Position numbers and translations under genes: made by a program | In this document: positions 8,601-16,738 of the stretch, piece by piece | Layout of the letters: every line of letters starts with the position of its first letter | Numbering within the stretch: the stretch's first letter is position 1 | Notes under the pieces: generated by a model | What the model was told of the DNA's origin: nothing | The model's input: only the letters and a program-made list of their open reading frames with translations | Databases searched by the model: none | Source of the DNA: RI-231 sp041394905 | GTDB lineage: Bacteria > Acidobacteriota > Terriglobia > Bryobacterales > UBA6623 | NCBI GenBank assembly: GCA_041394905.1 | Contig: JAWKHJ010000026.1 | Span: forward strand, 1 to 64,000 | DNA: 64,000 nucleotides | Direction: 5' to 3'

Positions 8601-11474
8601 GGGCGGCTGGGTCAACTCCGGCGTCTCTTCTTTCTCCGGCAACAAGCTCAGCGCGGTTTCCGGCGACGCCTTCACCGTCCTTTGGGTCGGCAAGCTCGAT
8701 TCGTCCAACAACTACCAAACGCTGTTCTCTATGCAGGGCAGCTCAAGGTCCACGCCAGCCTGCTCTATTACCAGCCCAACGGCTATCTCTATCTCAACGT
8801 CAACGGCTACGGCAGCGCCTTCAACGCCGGCTCCCTGTTTGGCAAAAACGTCATGGTCGCCTTGCGCTGCGCGAGCGGAATCTGTTCCTGGCGTGTCGGC
8901 GCGGATACCTGGAAGAACGCTGCAGTGGGAACGACCGTCGATCCTTCGCCGCTACTGCTGGTCGGCTCCGACTACCAGCACTACAGGCCTTTCACCAACA
9001 ACGTCTCCTCCCTGTTCTGGGTCTACGGCGACGCCCTCACCGACGCCGAAGTCGACGCCAACTTCCAGTACGCTGGCTCTACCCTCGCCTCACGCGGCGC
9101 CTCCCTCGACGGCTATACTCCGTCCTCGCCCCCGCCTTCGAATACAGCGCCTACGGTCTCGCTCGCCTCTCCGACAGGCGGTCCCTTCACGGCCCCGGCT
9201 TCGATCAACCTCGTCGCCACGGCATCGGATTCCGACGGCTCGGTCCAGAAAGTCGACTTCCTAGCCAACGGCTCGCTCATCGGAACCGCCACCTCGGCCT
9301 CGTCCACCTTCAGCTACAACTGGACCGGCGTCCCAGCGGGCGACTATTCGATCGTCGCGCGCGCCACCGACAACATCGGCGCCACGACCGACTCTGCCCC
9401 CGTGACAGTTTCCGTCGGCAGCGCATCCGCCGGTGGTCCACTCTACATCACGCGAGCAGGTCTGTTGCACTACGCCTTCAACGAGGGCACTGGAACAACC
9501 GTCTACGATGCGGTCGGCGGCCACAACGGAACCACCGCAGGTTCCGCTTCCTGGACTTCGCTCGGTCTCAAGGGCGGCTGGGTCAACTCCGGCGTCTCTT
9601 CTTTCTCCGGCAACAAGCTCAGCGCGGTTTCCGGCGACGCCTTCACCGTCCTTTGGGTCGGCAAGCTCGATTCGTCCAACAACTACCAAACGCTGTTCTC
9701 TATGCAGGGCAGCTCCAAGGTCCACGCCAGCCTGCTCTATTACCAGCCCAACGGCTATCTCTATCTCAACGTCAACGGCTACGGCAGCGCCTTCAACGCC
9801 GGCTCCCTGTTTGGCAAAAACGTCATGGTCGCCTTGCGCTGCGCGAGCGGAATCTGTTCCTGGCGCGTCGGCGCGGATACCTGGAAGAACGCTGCAGTGG
9901 GAACGACCGTCGATCCTTCGCCGCTACTGCTGGTCGGCTCCGACTACCAGCACTACAGGCCTTTCACCAATAACGTCTCCTCCCTGTTCTGGGTCTACGG
10001 CGACGCCCTCACCGACGCCGAAGTCGACGCCAACTTCCAGTACGCTGGCTCCACCCTCGCCTCACGCGGCGCCTCCCTCGACGGCTATGTCGCTTCCGGC
10101 AACTCCAGCCCGACCGCACAAAGCGCGGACATGACCATCGCGCAGGATCGTTACGGGTTCGTTTACCTGCGAGGCAGCGACCCCGATGGCGACTCGCTCA
10201 CCTACAGCGTCACCTCAGGCCCGGCTCACGGCACGCTCGAGGACACTGCATTTCCCTTCAAGTACTACCAACCGGAAGCGGGCTGGACCGGGACCGATCA
10301 CATCCAGTTCGAAGTCCGCGACTCCTACGGGCATTCCGCGACGGGCGCTATCAGCATCACCGTCGAGCCCTACCAGACCTTCAACACCGCAATTTCGACC
10401 GCGGATGAGCTCTTCGCCAAACTTCGCTTTGCGCGACCCGGCGAGACTGTTGTGCTCGCGCCAGGCGTCTACACGCGTCCGGTCTTTTCCAGCACCGACT
10501 GGGGCCTACGGGGCGTTGAACAGTACCCCATCGTCTTTCGGGCCCAGGATCCGGCCAACCCGCCGACGATCGACGGCAGCCTCGTGCTCGCCGGCTCGAG
10601 CTGGCTGCGGTTCGAGAACCTACGCTTCGTCAACCCCGGCTACCACAACGTCAACGTCTACCCGAACGACGCCTACCCGTCGCACGACATCGTCTTCGAT
10701 GGCATCTACGCCGAAAGCAAGCCCGACCTCACCCTCGCAGCCAACCTGAAAATCACTCGAAGCGACAATGTCGACGTCCGCAACTCCACTTTTTTCGGTT
10801 GGGGCGACAACTCAATCGACACTATCGGGCTGTGGGGCGGCGTCTTCGAGGACAACCAGTTCCTCGGCCGCTCAGGCTTCGCCCAACGGACGGCCCTCCA
10901 GCTCAAAGGCGACAGCCGAGACCTGATCGTGCGCAACAACTACTTCTTCAACGCAGGCCAGCGCGTGGTGCAAATTGGCGGCGGCACGGGCGCACAATTT
11001 TTCCGCGAACCACCTTCATTCGAGGCGCAGCGAGTCGAGGTTTACGGCAACCGCATCGTCGGCGGCGGCGCATGCTTTTCCCTCGCCACGCAAACCGACT
11101 CGAACGTTCACCACAACACCTGCTACCTGCCATCCATCTGGATCATCCGCCTGCTCAACGAGAACGGCGATCTCGAGCCGAACCAGAACGGACGCTTCGA
11201 ACACAACCTGTTCGTCTACGACTCGGGCATCAACCCAGAGTTCGTCAATCTCTCGGTCCTCGGTGGCGTGGACGTCGCATCGTTCGTCTTCCACAACAAC
11301 GCCTATTTCCAGGTCGATGGCGACTCTCCCTCCCTGCCCGCTTTGCCCGTGGTTGACACCAACATGGTCGACCAGATCAACCCCGAGCTCGTCGATGCCG
11401 GCCTTGCAACCATGGCCATCGGCTCAGCCAACCCTGCGTTCGTGGACATTGGCGCGGACGTGGTGAACCCCTAG
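5639..11474 (+). CDS. Giant secreted modular metalloprotease with LamG repeats and beta-helix (frameshifted)
   Basis: One gene interrupted by indels; with them corrected it encodes about 1946 residues. Order: Sec signal peptide (MQRFLFSLLAAFAFAAGLLAQ); propeptide; reprolysin-like zinc protease with HEGGHNLGGAH (HExxHxxGxxH, ~6634-6666) and Met-turn YTIMSYSG; a cadherin-like module (~6940-7200); an Ig-like module (~7210-7490); three LamG-like domains separated by Ig modules (7.5-10.1 kb); another cadherin-like module (~10.1-10.37 kb); and a C-terminal right-handed beta-helix of pectate-lyase type (~10.38-11.47 kb). Frame breaks are at ~6270 (+1), 7868, 8045, 8118, 8138 (+1), 8150, 8165, 8432 and 8748 (others -1), all in G/C runs. 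The combination suggests an extracellular enzyme binding and cleaving protein/polysaccharide matrix. The C-terminal reading from 8748 to the stop is unbroken. Confidence 0.8.
7523..8489 (+). repeat. LamG+Ig direct repeat, copy 1 (967 bp, indel-damaged)
   Basis: First copy of a long in-gene tandem repeat encoding a LamG-like lectin fold (LHYAFNEGTGTTVYDAVGGH ... LFWVYGDALTDAEVDAN) followed by an Ig-like module (APTVSLASPTGGPF...). Compared with copies 2 and 3 it has six single-base losses and one gain, each in a C or G run, for a net of -5 relative to a 972-bp unit. The Ig module preceding this copy (from ~7210) is a diverged version of the repeated Ig module. Confidence 0.9.
8490..9460 (+). 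repeat. LamG+Ig direct repeat, copy 2 (971 bp)
   Basis: Second copy, nearly identical at DNA level to copy 3 over its whole length and to copy 1 apart from indels and a handful of substitutions. A single missing C near 8748 (agctcaagg against agctccaagg elsewhere) is its only length difference from a 972-bp, 324-codon unit. Such near-identity indicates recent duplication or ongoing gene conversion. Confidence 0.92.
9461..10089 (+). repeat. LamG direct repeat, copy 3 (LamG half only)
   Basis: Third copy of the LamG half of the unit, fully in frame. It ends at the shared LASRGASLDGY segment and then diverges into the cadherin-like module instead of the Ig module. It is the reference copy for judging indels in copies 1 and 2. 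Confidence 0.92.
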
Positions 11475-11475
11475 T

Positions 11476-11490
11476 CGGGGGCATCCCCCA
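11476..11490 (+). terminator. GC hairpin just after the giant protease gene
   Basis: GGGGG-CAT-CCCCC follows the stop codon at 11472-11474 by two bases. The stem is perfect, but there is no T-run behind it, so it may be a weak terminator or an mRNA 3' stabilising element. The next gene begins ~20 bases later on the same strand. Confidence 0.35.
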
Positions 11491-11509
11491 TAATGAGCCT
11501 CGTCGGCTC

Positions 11510-12046
11510 ATGTCCCCTCGCTCCCGCTCACGCTAATCCTGCTCGCCGCCTCTGTCCTGGGAGCGCAGCAGAACCAAGACGTCCGCCGGCTCGCCCCTAC
11601 GTCCCATCGCCCGACCCCATCGTGCGACAAATGCTCACACTCGGCGAACTGCGCCCCGGAGAGCTTCATTTCGATCTCGGCTCCGGCGACGGCCGCATCG
11701 TTCTGGCCGCCGCGTCGCTCGGCGCGCAATCCGTCGGATTCGAGATCGACGCCAAGCTTGTCGACAGCAGCCGCCATTCCATCCGCAAAGCCGGCCTTTC
11801 TAAGCTCGCGCACATTGAAAAGAAAGACCTTTACACCGCCGACTTTCGCCAGGTCGACCTGGTTACCACCTACCTGCTACCCGTCATGCTCAAAGAGTTA
11901 GCACCCATCCTCGCGCAGCAATGAAGCCCGGGAGCCGCCTCGTTTCGCACGACTACCCCATCCCTGGCTGGACGCCGGAGAAGATCGAATCCGGCGTCGA
12001 CGCATCGAACGGCTTGCCATACCGTGTCTTTCTCTATCGCCGTTGA
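11510..12046 (+). CDS. Exported SAM-methyltransferase-like protein 1 (frameshifted)
   Basis: First of three adjacent homologues. Restoring one base near 11515, one near 11600 (cgcccctac) and one near 11920 yields ~180 residues. These comprise a signal peptide (LTLILLAASVLGAQQ), the family N-terminus APYVPSPDPIVRQMLTLGEL, the SAM-binding motif LDFDLGSGDGRIVLAAA-like (HFDLGSGDGRIVLAA as read), the acidic FEIDAKLV and the C-terminus SHDYPIPGWTPEK...FLYRR. The set of motifs matches class I methyltransferases of the FAM173/ATPSCKMT lysine-methyltransferase type. Signal peptides on all three copies are unusual for enzymes needing cytoplasmic SAM. The start ATG at 11510 depends on the 11515 correction. 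Confidence 0.6.
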
Positions 12047-12066
12047 CCCCTATACTGGACTTGGAT

Positions 12067-12609
12067 ATGCGTTTTGCCGCCGCGCTGCTGTTCGCCGCCA
12101 TCGCATTCGGAGCCGAAACCCCCGCCGCGGAGGCCGAGCGGGTTGCGCCGTACTATCCTTCGCCGCGCGCTGTCGTCCTCGAAATGCTGGACGCCGCCGA
12201 GCTCCAGCCTGACGAGTTGTTGGTCGACCTGGGCTCCGGCGATGGACGCATCGTGATCCTAGCCGCGCGCGACTATGGCGTCCGAGCGGTCGGCTACGAG
12301 CTCGAAGACAGCCTCGTGCGCTCCTCGCGCCGCCAAATCGACGAGCTCGGTCTCGGCGAGCGCGCCCAAATTCGCCAGCAAGATCTCTTTACCGCGGAGC
12401 TTGGTGACGCCGACGTCGTCACGCTCTACCTGCTGCCCCGCGCCATGAAGCGGCTCGAACCCATCCTCCAGATGACGCTCAAGCCCGGCGCGCGCGTCAT
12501 CGCCCACGACTTCGCCTTCCCCACCTGGAAACCCGAGAAAACCATACCCGTCGAAGACGACCAAGATCTCGACGGGTTGCCGCACACCATTTATGTCTAC
12601 AAGAGGTAA
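12067..12609 (+). CDS. Exported SAM-methyltransferase-like protein 2
   Basis: Intact 180-residue member of the triplet. Signal peptide MRFAAALLFAAIAFGAETP (start chosen at 12067; an in-frame ATG 24 bases upstream only adds residues before the signal). Then APYYPSPRAVVLEMLDAAEL, motif I VDLGSGDGRIVILAA (~60-74), acidic loop GYELEDSLV (~83-91), post-motif DLFTAELGDADVVTLYLLP (~115-133) and HDFAFPTWKPEK (~152-163). All correspond to FAM173-like class I methyltransferases, which in eukaryotes modify lysines of mitochondrial proteins. Target here unknown. It starts 20 bases after copy 1 and ends 3 bases before copy 3. Confidence 0.8.
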   Translation: MRFAAALLFAAIAFGAETPAAEAERVAPYYPSPRAVVLEMLDAAELQPDELLVDLGSGDGRIVILAARDYGVRAVGYELEDSLVRSSRRQIDELGLGERAQIRQQDLFTAELGDADVVTLYLLPRAMKRLEPILQMTLKPGARVIAHDFAFPTWKPEKTIPVEDDQDLDGLPHTIYVYKR

Positions 12610-12612
12610 CGC

Positions 12613-13167
12613 ATGCGACGGCGCGCGTTCTTGATCGGCTCCTCCGCCTTGCTGGCGGCTTGCGGGAGCCCCGCACCCCAACGCGAAATTGAGGGCGAAC
12701 TGCTCTCGACCTGGGAGCCGACCCCGCATCCGGTCGTGCGCAAAATGCTCGAGATGGCGCAGCTCCGACCCGGCGAACTGCTCTACGATTTGGGCTCGGG
12801 CGACGGCCGCATCGTCATCGCCGCCGCGGAAGAGTTCCGCGCCCAGGCGCTCGGCTTCGAGATTGATCGCGACTTGGCGCACCTGAGTCAGAAAGCCATT
12901 CGCAGCAAGCGCCTCAGCCGCTTAGCACGCGTTGTGCCGGAAGACTTGATGAGCGCGGACTTCTCCAAGCCCGACGTCGTTGCCTGTTACCTCACGCCCG
13001 AAGGTCTCGCCAAGGTGACGCCGAAGCTCGAAGCGGAGATGCGCCCCGGCACACGGCTCGTGGCCTATAAATTCCCCATCCCTGGTTGGACTCCCGTCCA
13101 GACCGAAACGATGAAGGACCCGGACCCGAACATCCCGCTACACGAGATCTTCCTCTACCACCGCTAG
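12613..13167 (+). CDS. Lipoprotein SAM-methyltransferase-like protein 3
   Basis: Intact 184-residue third copy. Its N-terminus MRRRAFLIGSSALLAACGS has both arginines and a lipobox (LLAAC), so it is predicted to be a lipid-anchored exported protein, possibly by Tat. It retains PHPVVRKMLEMAQLRPGELL, motif I YDLGSGDGRIVIAAA (~57-71), GFEIDRDLA (~81-89), DVVACYLTPEGL and the KFPIPGWTP tail. Identity to copies 1 and 2 is moderate, so this is an old duplication. It is convergent with sulfatase A, the stops overlapping at 13164-13167. Confidence 0.78.
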   Translation: MRRRAFLIGSSALLAACGSPAPQREIEGELLSTWEPTPHPVVRKMLEMAQLRPGELLYDLGSGDGRIVIAAAEEFRAQALGFEIDRDLAHLSQKAIRSKRLSRLARVVPEDLMSADFSKPDVVACYLTPEGLAKVTPKLEAEMRPGTRLVAYKFPIPGWTPVQTETMKDPDPNIPLHEIFLYHR

Positions 13168-14654
13168 TTCGCCACGCGCACCGAGGGCATCGCGTCCACG
13201 AAACCCGCCTTGTCTTTGCGCAACTCCACGATGGCCTCCGCCCGCATTTTCTCGAGCAAGGCGCGATGCTCGGGCTTCACGGCAAGATTGTCGAGCTCGT
13301 CCGGATCCGCTTCCAGATCGTAGAGCTCTTCCAGGTCTTCGATCAGCGGCCGCACGTATTTGTATTTGCCTTCGCGCAACATCACGTACCAAGGCACCCC
13401 GTTGTGGAATGCGCCTTCGCCTTTGGGGATCGGGTTTGTGTCCGATCCGTAGCTGCGCCCCGTAGCCGCCAGCATCGCCGGATACGGCCAGTCGCGGTCA
13501 GGGTTCTCGAGCAGCGGACGCAAGTCGTTTCCGTGCATCTCCCACGGCAACTCGATGCCGGCGAAGCTGAAGATCGTCGGCACGATGTCGACGCCGGACA
13601 CGGCGGTCTTCACCACCTTCCCCTGTGGAATGCGGCCTGGCATGCTGAACATCAAAGGCGAACGAATGTTCGCGTCGTAGGCCGCGATCTTCGTCCCTCG
13701 AAAACCATGCTGTCCCCAGGCCAGGCCCTGGTCCGAGGTAAAGATGATCAGCGTGTTCTCGCGTTGGCCCGATTCCTCGAGGGCGGCCAGGACGCGCGCG
13801 AACCCCTCGTCGAGCGCCTTGACGCCCTGGTGATATTGCCGGACCCATTCGGTGATCGAACGCCCGCGAAACACCGGCGTCCCGTTTGGGCCGCGCTCCC
13901 AGTGATTGATCTTCTGCGCCCAGTCCGGCTTGCCCGGCCGCGGCGCAAACACGTCCGCCGGGGTATCAAAGTCGATCCCCGCGTAATCCTTCATGTGCCG
14001 GTCCGCCGGAGTGTAGGGGCCGTGGACGGCGCCGTAGCACAACCAAAGGTACCAGGGCTTGTCCGGGTCGCGATCCTTGCCCTTGATCAAGTCGACGGCC
14101 CAGTCGGTGTACTGGTCGGTCGAATAGCGCTCGAGCATCTCCGTCTTGCCACCCTGGTAGGTGATCGGTTGATCGTAGTAGTAATGGCCGCTCGTCTCCG
14201 GGTGCGCGGGACGATTCCACACGATCTGGAAATCCCAATCGCGGCCGTAGCCGGTATCCACGCCCGTGTGCCACTTGCCGATCTGCGCCGTGAAGTATCC
14301 GTTCTCACGAAAGACCTTCGGCCAGAAAGGCGTTTGGCCGGGTCGTAGACGCTCCCCGGATATGCACCCTCCATGCGCATCGACTCGATGCCGAACGGGT
14401 GCCGCCCCGTCAGCAACGTCGCGCGCGACGGCATACACCACGAGCCGATATAGGCGTACCGAACCGCACGCCCTCCTTCGCCAAGCGGTCCATCGTCGGC
14501 GTCTCGACCCACGGATAGGACTGCGGATACGCGCCGACAGTGCGATACGAGTGATCGTCGGTGTAGAGGAACAGGATGTTAAACGAGCGCCGATCGGCTG
14601 CTTCGGCCAAGAACCGGCAGCAGCAACAGGGCGAGCGAGCAGGCGGCGAGGCAT
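13164..14654 (-). CDS. Sulfatase A (formylglycine-dependent), frameshifted near the N-terminus
   Basis: About 495 residues once three or more indels between 14340 and 14640 are repaired. A signal peptide (SLALLLLPVLAEA) leads into the metal site RRSFNILFLYTDDHSYRTVG, then the formylglycine motif CMPSRATLLTG (~14400-14430), GYFTAQIGKWHTG, FTSDQGLAWGQHGFRGTK and a C-terminal LYDLEADPDELDNLA. These define arylsulfatase-type hydrolases whose Cys in C-x-P-S-R is converted to formylglycine. It is exported and likely removes sulfate from polysaccharides. It lies just downstream of sulfatase B. As deposited, the 3' part is fused in frame to sulfatase B through the indels, which is not a real fusion. 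Confidence 0.75.
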   Translation of the reverse strand: MPRRLLARPVAAAGSWPKQPIGARLTSCSSTPTITRIALSARIRSPIRGSRRRRWTAWRRRACGSVRLYRLVVYAVARDVADGAAPVRHRVDAHGGCISGERLRPGQTPFWPKVFRENGYFTAQIGKWHTGVDTGYGRDWDFQIVWNRPAHPETSGHYYYDQPITYQGGKTEMLERYSTDQYTDWAVDLIKGKDRDPDKPWYLWLCYGAVHGPYTPADRHMKDYAGIDFDTPADVFAPRPGKPDWAQKINHWERGPNGTPVFRGRSITEWVRQYHQGVKALDEGFARVLAALEESGQRENTLIIFTSDQGLAWGQHGFRGTKIAAYDANIRSPLMFSMPGRIPQGKVVKTAVSGVDIVPTIFSFAGIELPWEMHGNDLRPLLENPDRDWPYPAMLAATGRSYGSDTNPIPKGEGAFHNGVPWYVMLREGKYKYVRPLIEDLEELYDLEADPDELDNLAVKPEHRALLEKMRAEAIVELRKDKAGFVDAMPSVRVAN

Positions 14655-14709
14655 GGCCGTGAGCGTAGCCTCGTCAAATCGCCGCGGCGCAATCGAGCAC
14701 CTCCAGCCG

Positions 14710-15951
14710 TCAGCCCAGCCAACGGTCGAGTTGTCCGCGCAGCCCGATGAGCGGCTCGCGATAAGCCCGATCGGCTGCCACGTTGCGTCTTTCGGGAGCG
14801 GATCCGCCTCCAAGTCATAGAGCTCTTCCGGCGGCCGAGCAAGGGATACGGGTCGCGCAACACGTCCTCGCCCATTCCGCCCCAGTTTTGGATGACTTGT
14901 GGCCAGACTGTAGAGGCTCATCGCGCAAAGTGACGTTACGGATGAGCTTGGCAGCTCGCCGCGGACTGTGTAGAGTTCGTTGCGCTCGTGATGCTCTGCG
15001 AAGACGTGCGTCCTGCTTTGCCCTAGGATGTCAACGCCCTGGCAGGTTGTGGCCGCTTCGCCTCCGGCCAGCTTCAGCAAGGTGGGGGCGACGTCGATAG
15101 TCGACGCCAACCGGTCATCCACACGCGGGCCGCCGACCCCTGGCCCGCTCAGAAGCAAGCTCGAACGCAGCCCCCAGTCATAGAGGGAGAACTTTGCGCG
15201 GTGCATGGATGGCCCGTGGTCGGTCATGTACGCAATGACGGTACGATCAAGCTCTCCGCTGCGCTCGAGGGCGGCGAGCAGCCGGCCGATCTCCTGGTCC
15301 ATCTTGCTCGTTTCCGATAGATAACGCGCATAGTGCTCCCGAACCTGCGGGGTGTCGCGCAAATACGGCTAAGCAGTGAGCGACCTCGTCCGGCGTGTAA
15401 GGGAAGTCGTCGTGGCGGCGATACGGCCGATGCGTGTCGGGCAGAAGTAGAGGCAAAACGGGCGGTCGCGTCGTTTTTCGAGGAAGGCCTCGGACTGCGC
15501 CAAGTAGTCCGCAGGCTTGGGGAACTCATGCTCGAACTCCGTGCGCCGTCGCCCTGACCGTGGATAGATGCTTCACCGAGCGGCGGCCGTCTCATAGCCC
15601 AACGCCTGCAAACTCTTCGCAAAGGTCCACAAGCGAGGGTCCATTGCGAGCTCCTCCGCCTGATCGCCCTGCACGAGCTGTGTTACGCCGGAAACATGCG
15701 GGTAGAGCCCGGTCATGACCGCGCCCTCGGCCCGGGCCGCACAACGGCGCAGTCGTAAAGCAGCGCGTAAAACGAACGCCTTGGTGGGCAATGCGGTCTA
15801 AATTCGGCGTGGCGGACAACCGGATGGCCATAGCAGCCGAGATCGTCCCATCCGTGGTCATCCGCAACGATGACGAGAAAGTTCGGCGGTCTCGACTGAG
15901 CCTCCGCAAAGCGAGCGGAGCGGTAGTTGCGAGAAGAGCCCGGCGCGTCAT
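14710..15951 (-). CDS. Sulfatase B (formylglycine-dependent), multiply frameshifted
   Basis: Segments of one sulfatase appear in all three minus-strand frames. They are: Tat-like start MTRRALLATTAPLA (ATG at 15951), PPNFLVIVADDHGWDDLGCYGH, TPNLDRIAHQGVRFTRCFTT, a CGPGR active-site motif followed by AVMTGLYPHVSGV, RPYRRHDDFPYTPDEV, REHYARYLSETSKMDQEIGRLLAAL, AYMTDHGPSMHRAKFSLYDWGLRS, and a C-terminus EELYDLEADPLPKD ... LRGQLDRWLG with stop at 14710. At least six indels are needed. The GPG in place of the usual xPS of the motif may itself be an error. Either a decayed gene or poor consensus; the neighbouring rlmH also carries a break. Confidence 0.6.
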
Positions 15952-15960
15952 TGACGAATC

Positions 15961-16360
15961 TCACTTGTTGTAGGGATGTCCGCTCAATATCGTAAACGCC
16001 CGATAGATCTGCTCCGCCAGCACGACCCTCGCCAGCTCGTGCGGCAACGTCATCTTCGAGAGTGAGAGCAACCGGTCAGCGCCTTGGCGAAACTCGTCCG
16101 TCCAACCCTCGGCGCCACCGATGTAGAACGCCACGTCGCGGCCGGCGTCTTCGAGAAACGCCGCCAAGCCCGCGGAGTCCATTCGCTCACCGCGCGGGTC
16201 CAATGCCGCGCAGCGCCTTGGTCTCAGGCGCTTCTTTCTCGCTTTTGATTTCTCGAATGGAAAAGCGGCAGTAACGGCCGAGCCGCTTGGCGTATTCCGC
16301 TGCCGCCTCGTTCAGCGCGCGGCTGCGCGGCTTGCCGATGTAGTAGACGTCAACCTTCAA
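15961..16360 (-). CDS. rlmH: 23S rRNA (pseudouridine1915-N3)-methyltransferase RlmH, one frameshift
   Basis: SPOUT-family enzyme that methylates pseudouridine 1915 in helix 69 of 23S rRNA. The N-terminal half starts with TTG at 16360 (LKVDVYYIGKPRSRALNEAA...) and overlaps the end of rsfS by 11 bases. Near 16203 the frame shifts and continues as LDPRGERMDSAGLAAFLEDAG, FYIGGAEG (SAM-binding knot) and LSLSKMTLPHELARVVLAEQIYRA...GHPYNK, the diagnostic RlmH C-terminus. Corrected length ~133 residues, near the usual ~155. The rsfS-rlmH order is conserved in many bacteria. The frameshift in such a conserved gene argues for a consensus error. Confidence 0.88.
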
Positions 16361-16703
16361 CGGGAGCTTCTTCGGGAATCGGAACTCGCGGAGCCTTGCT
16401 CCACAGGCGCTCCAAATCGTAGAACGCGCGCTTCTCCGGCGTGAAGACGTGGATCAGGAGGTCGCCGTAATCGACCAATACCCACTCGCCGCGCTGCTCA
16501 CCCTCGACGCCCATCGGACGCCAGCCGGCTTCGCGCATCTTCTCCTGCACCGCGTCGGCGATCGCCTGCGTTTGCCGCGTGTTCGTGCCCGTGCAGATCA
16601 CGAAGAACTCGGTGAAGGAGCTAACCTTCCCGATGTCCAGCACGACTATATCTTCAGCTTTCTTCGAGCGCGCGGCTTCGACTGCAATCTGCCAAGGTTC
16701 CAT
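16350..16703 (-). CDS. rsfS: Ribosome silencing factor RsfS
   Basis: 117 residues, full length for the family. Conserved features: AEDIVVLDIGKVSSFTEFFVICTGTNTRQTQAIADAV and WVLVDYGDLLIHVFTPEKRAFYDLERLW, the Iojap/RsfS core that binds ribosomal protein L14 and blocks subunit joining. ATG at 16703. It overlaps the start of rlmH, as expected for this pair. The divergent gene at 16739 begins ~35 bases away, so a shared promoter region must be very short. Confidence 0.95.
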   Translation of the reverse strand: MEPWQIAVEAARSKKAEDIVVLDIGKVSSFTEFFVICTGTNTRQTQAIADAVQEKMREAGWRPMGVEGEQRGEWVLVDYGDLLIHVFTPEKRAFYDLERLWSKAPRVPIPEEAPVEG

Positions 16704-16738
16704 CAGGATGTTTTCCCTATCTTACACTCAAGGTGCGG

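Noticed and set aside
8462..9973. A ~500-codon Arg/Ser/Pro-rich reading frame
   Set aside because: It is the wrong frame through the LamG repeats. It looks long only because the repeated GC-rich DNA lacks stops. The in-frame text in the other phase is clearly LamG/Ig.
7523..10089. Repeat array considered as CRISPR or mobile element
   Set aside because: Units are 972 bp and in-frame protein-coding, with no short direct repeats, spacers or terminal inverted repeats.
13164..15362. A single 732-codon ORF looking like a double sulfatase fusion
   Set aside because: It joins the C-terminal half of sulfatase B to the C-terminal part of sulfatase A through an out-of-frame linker. The missing N-terminus of A, with the CMPSR site, lies in other frames, so the fusion is produced by indels.
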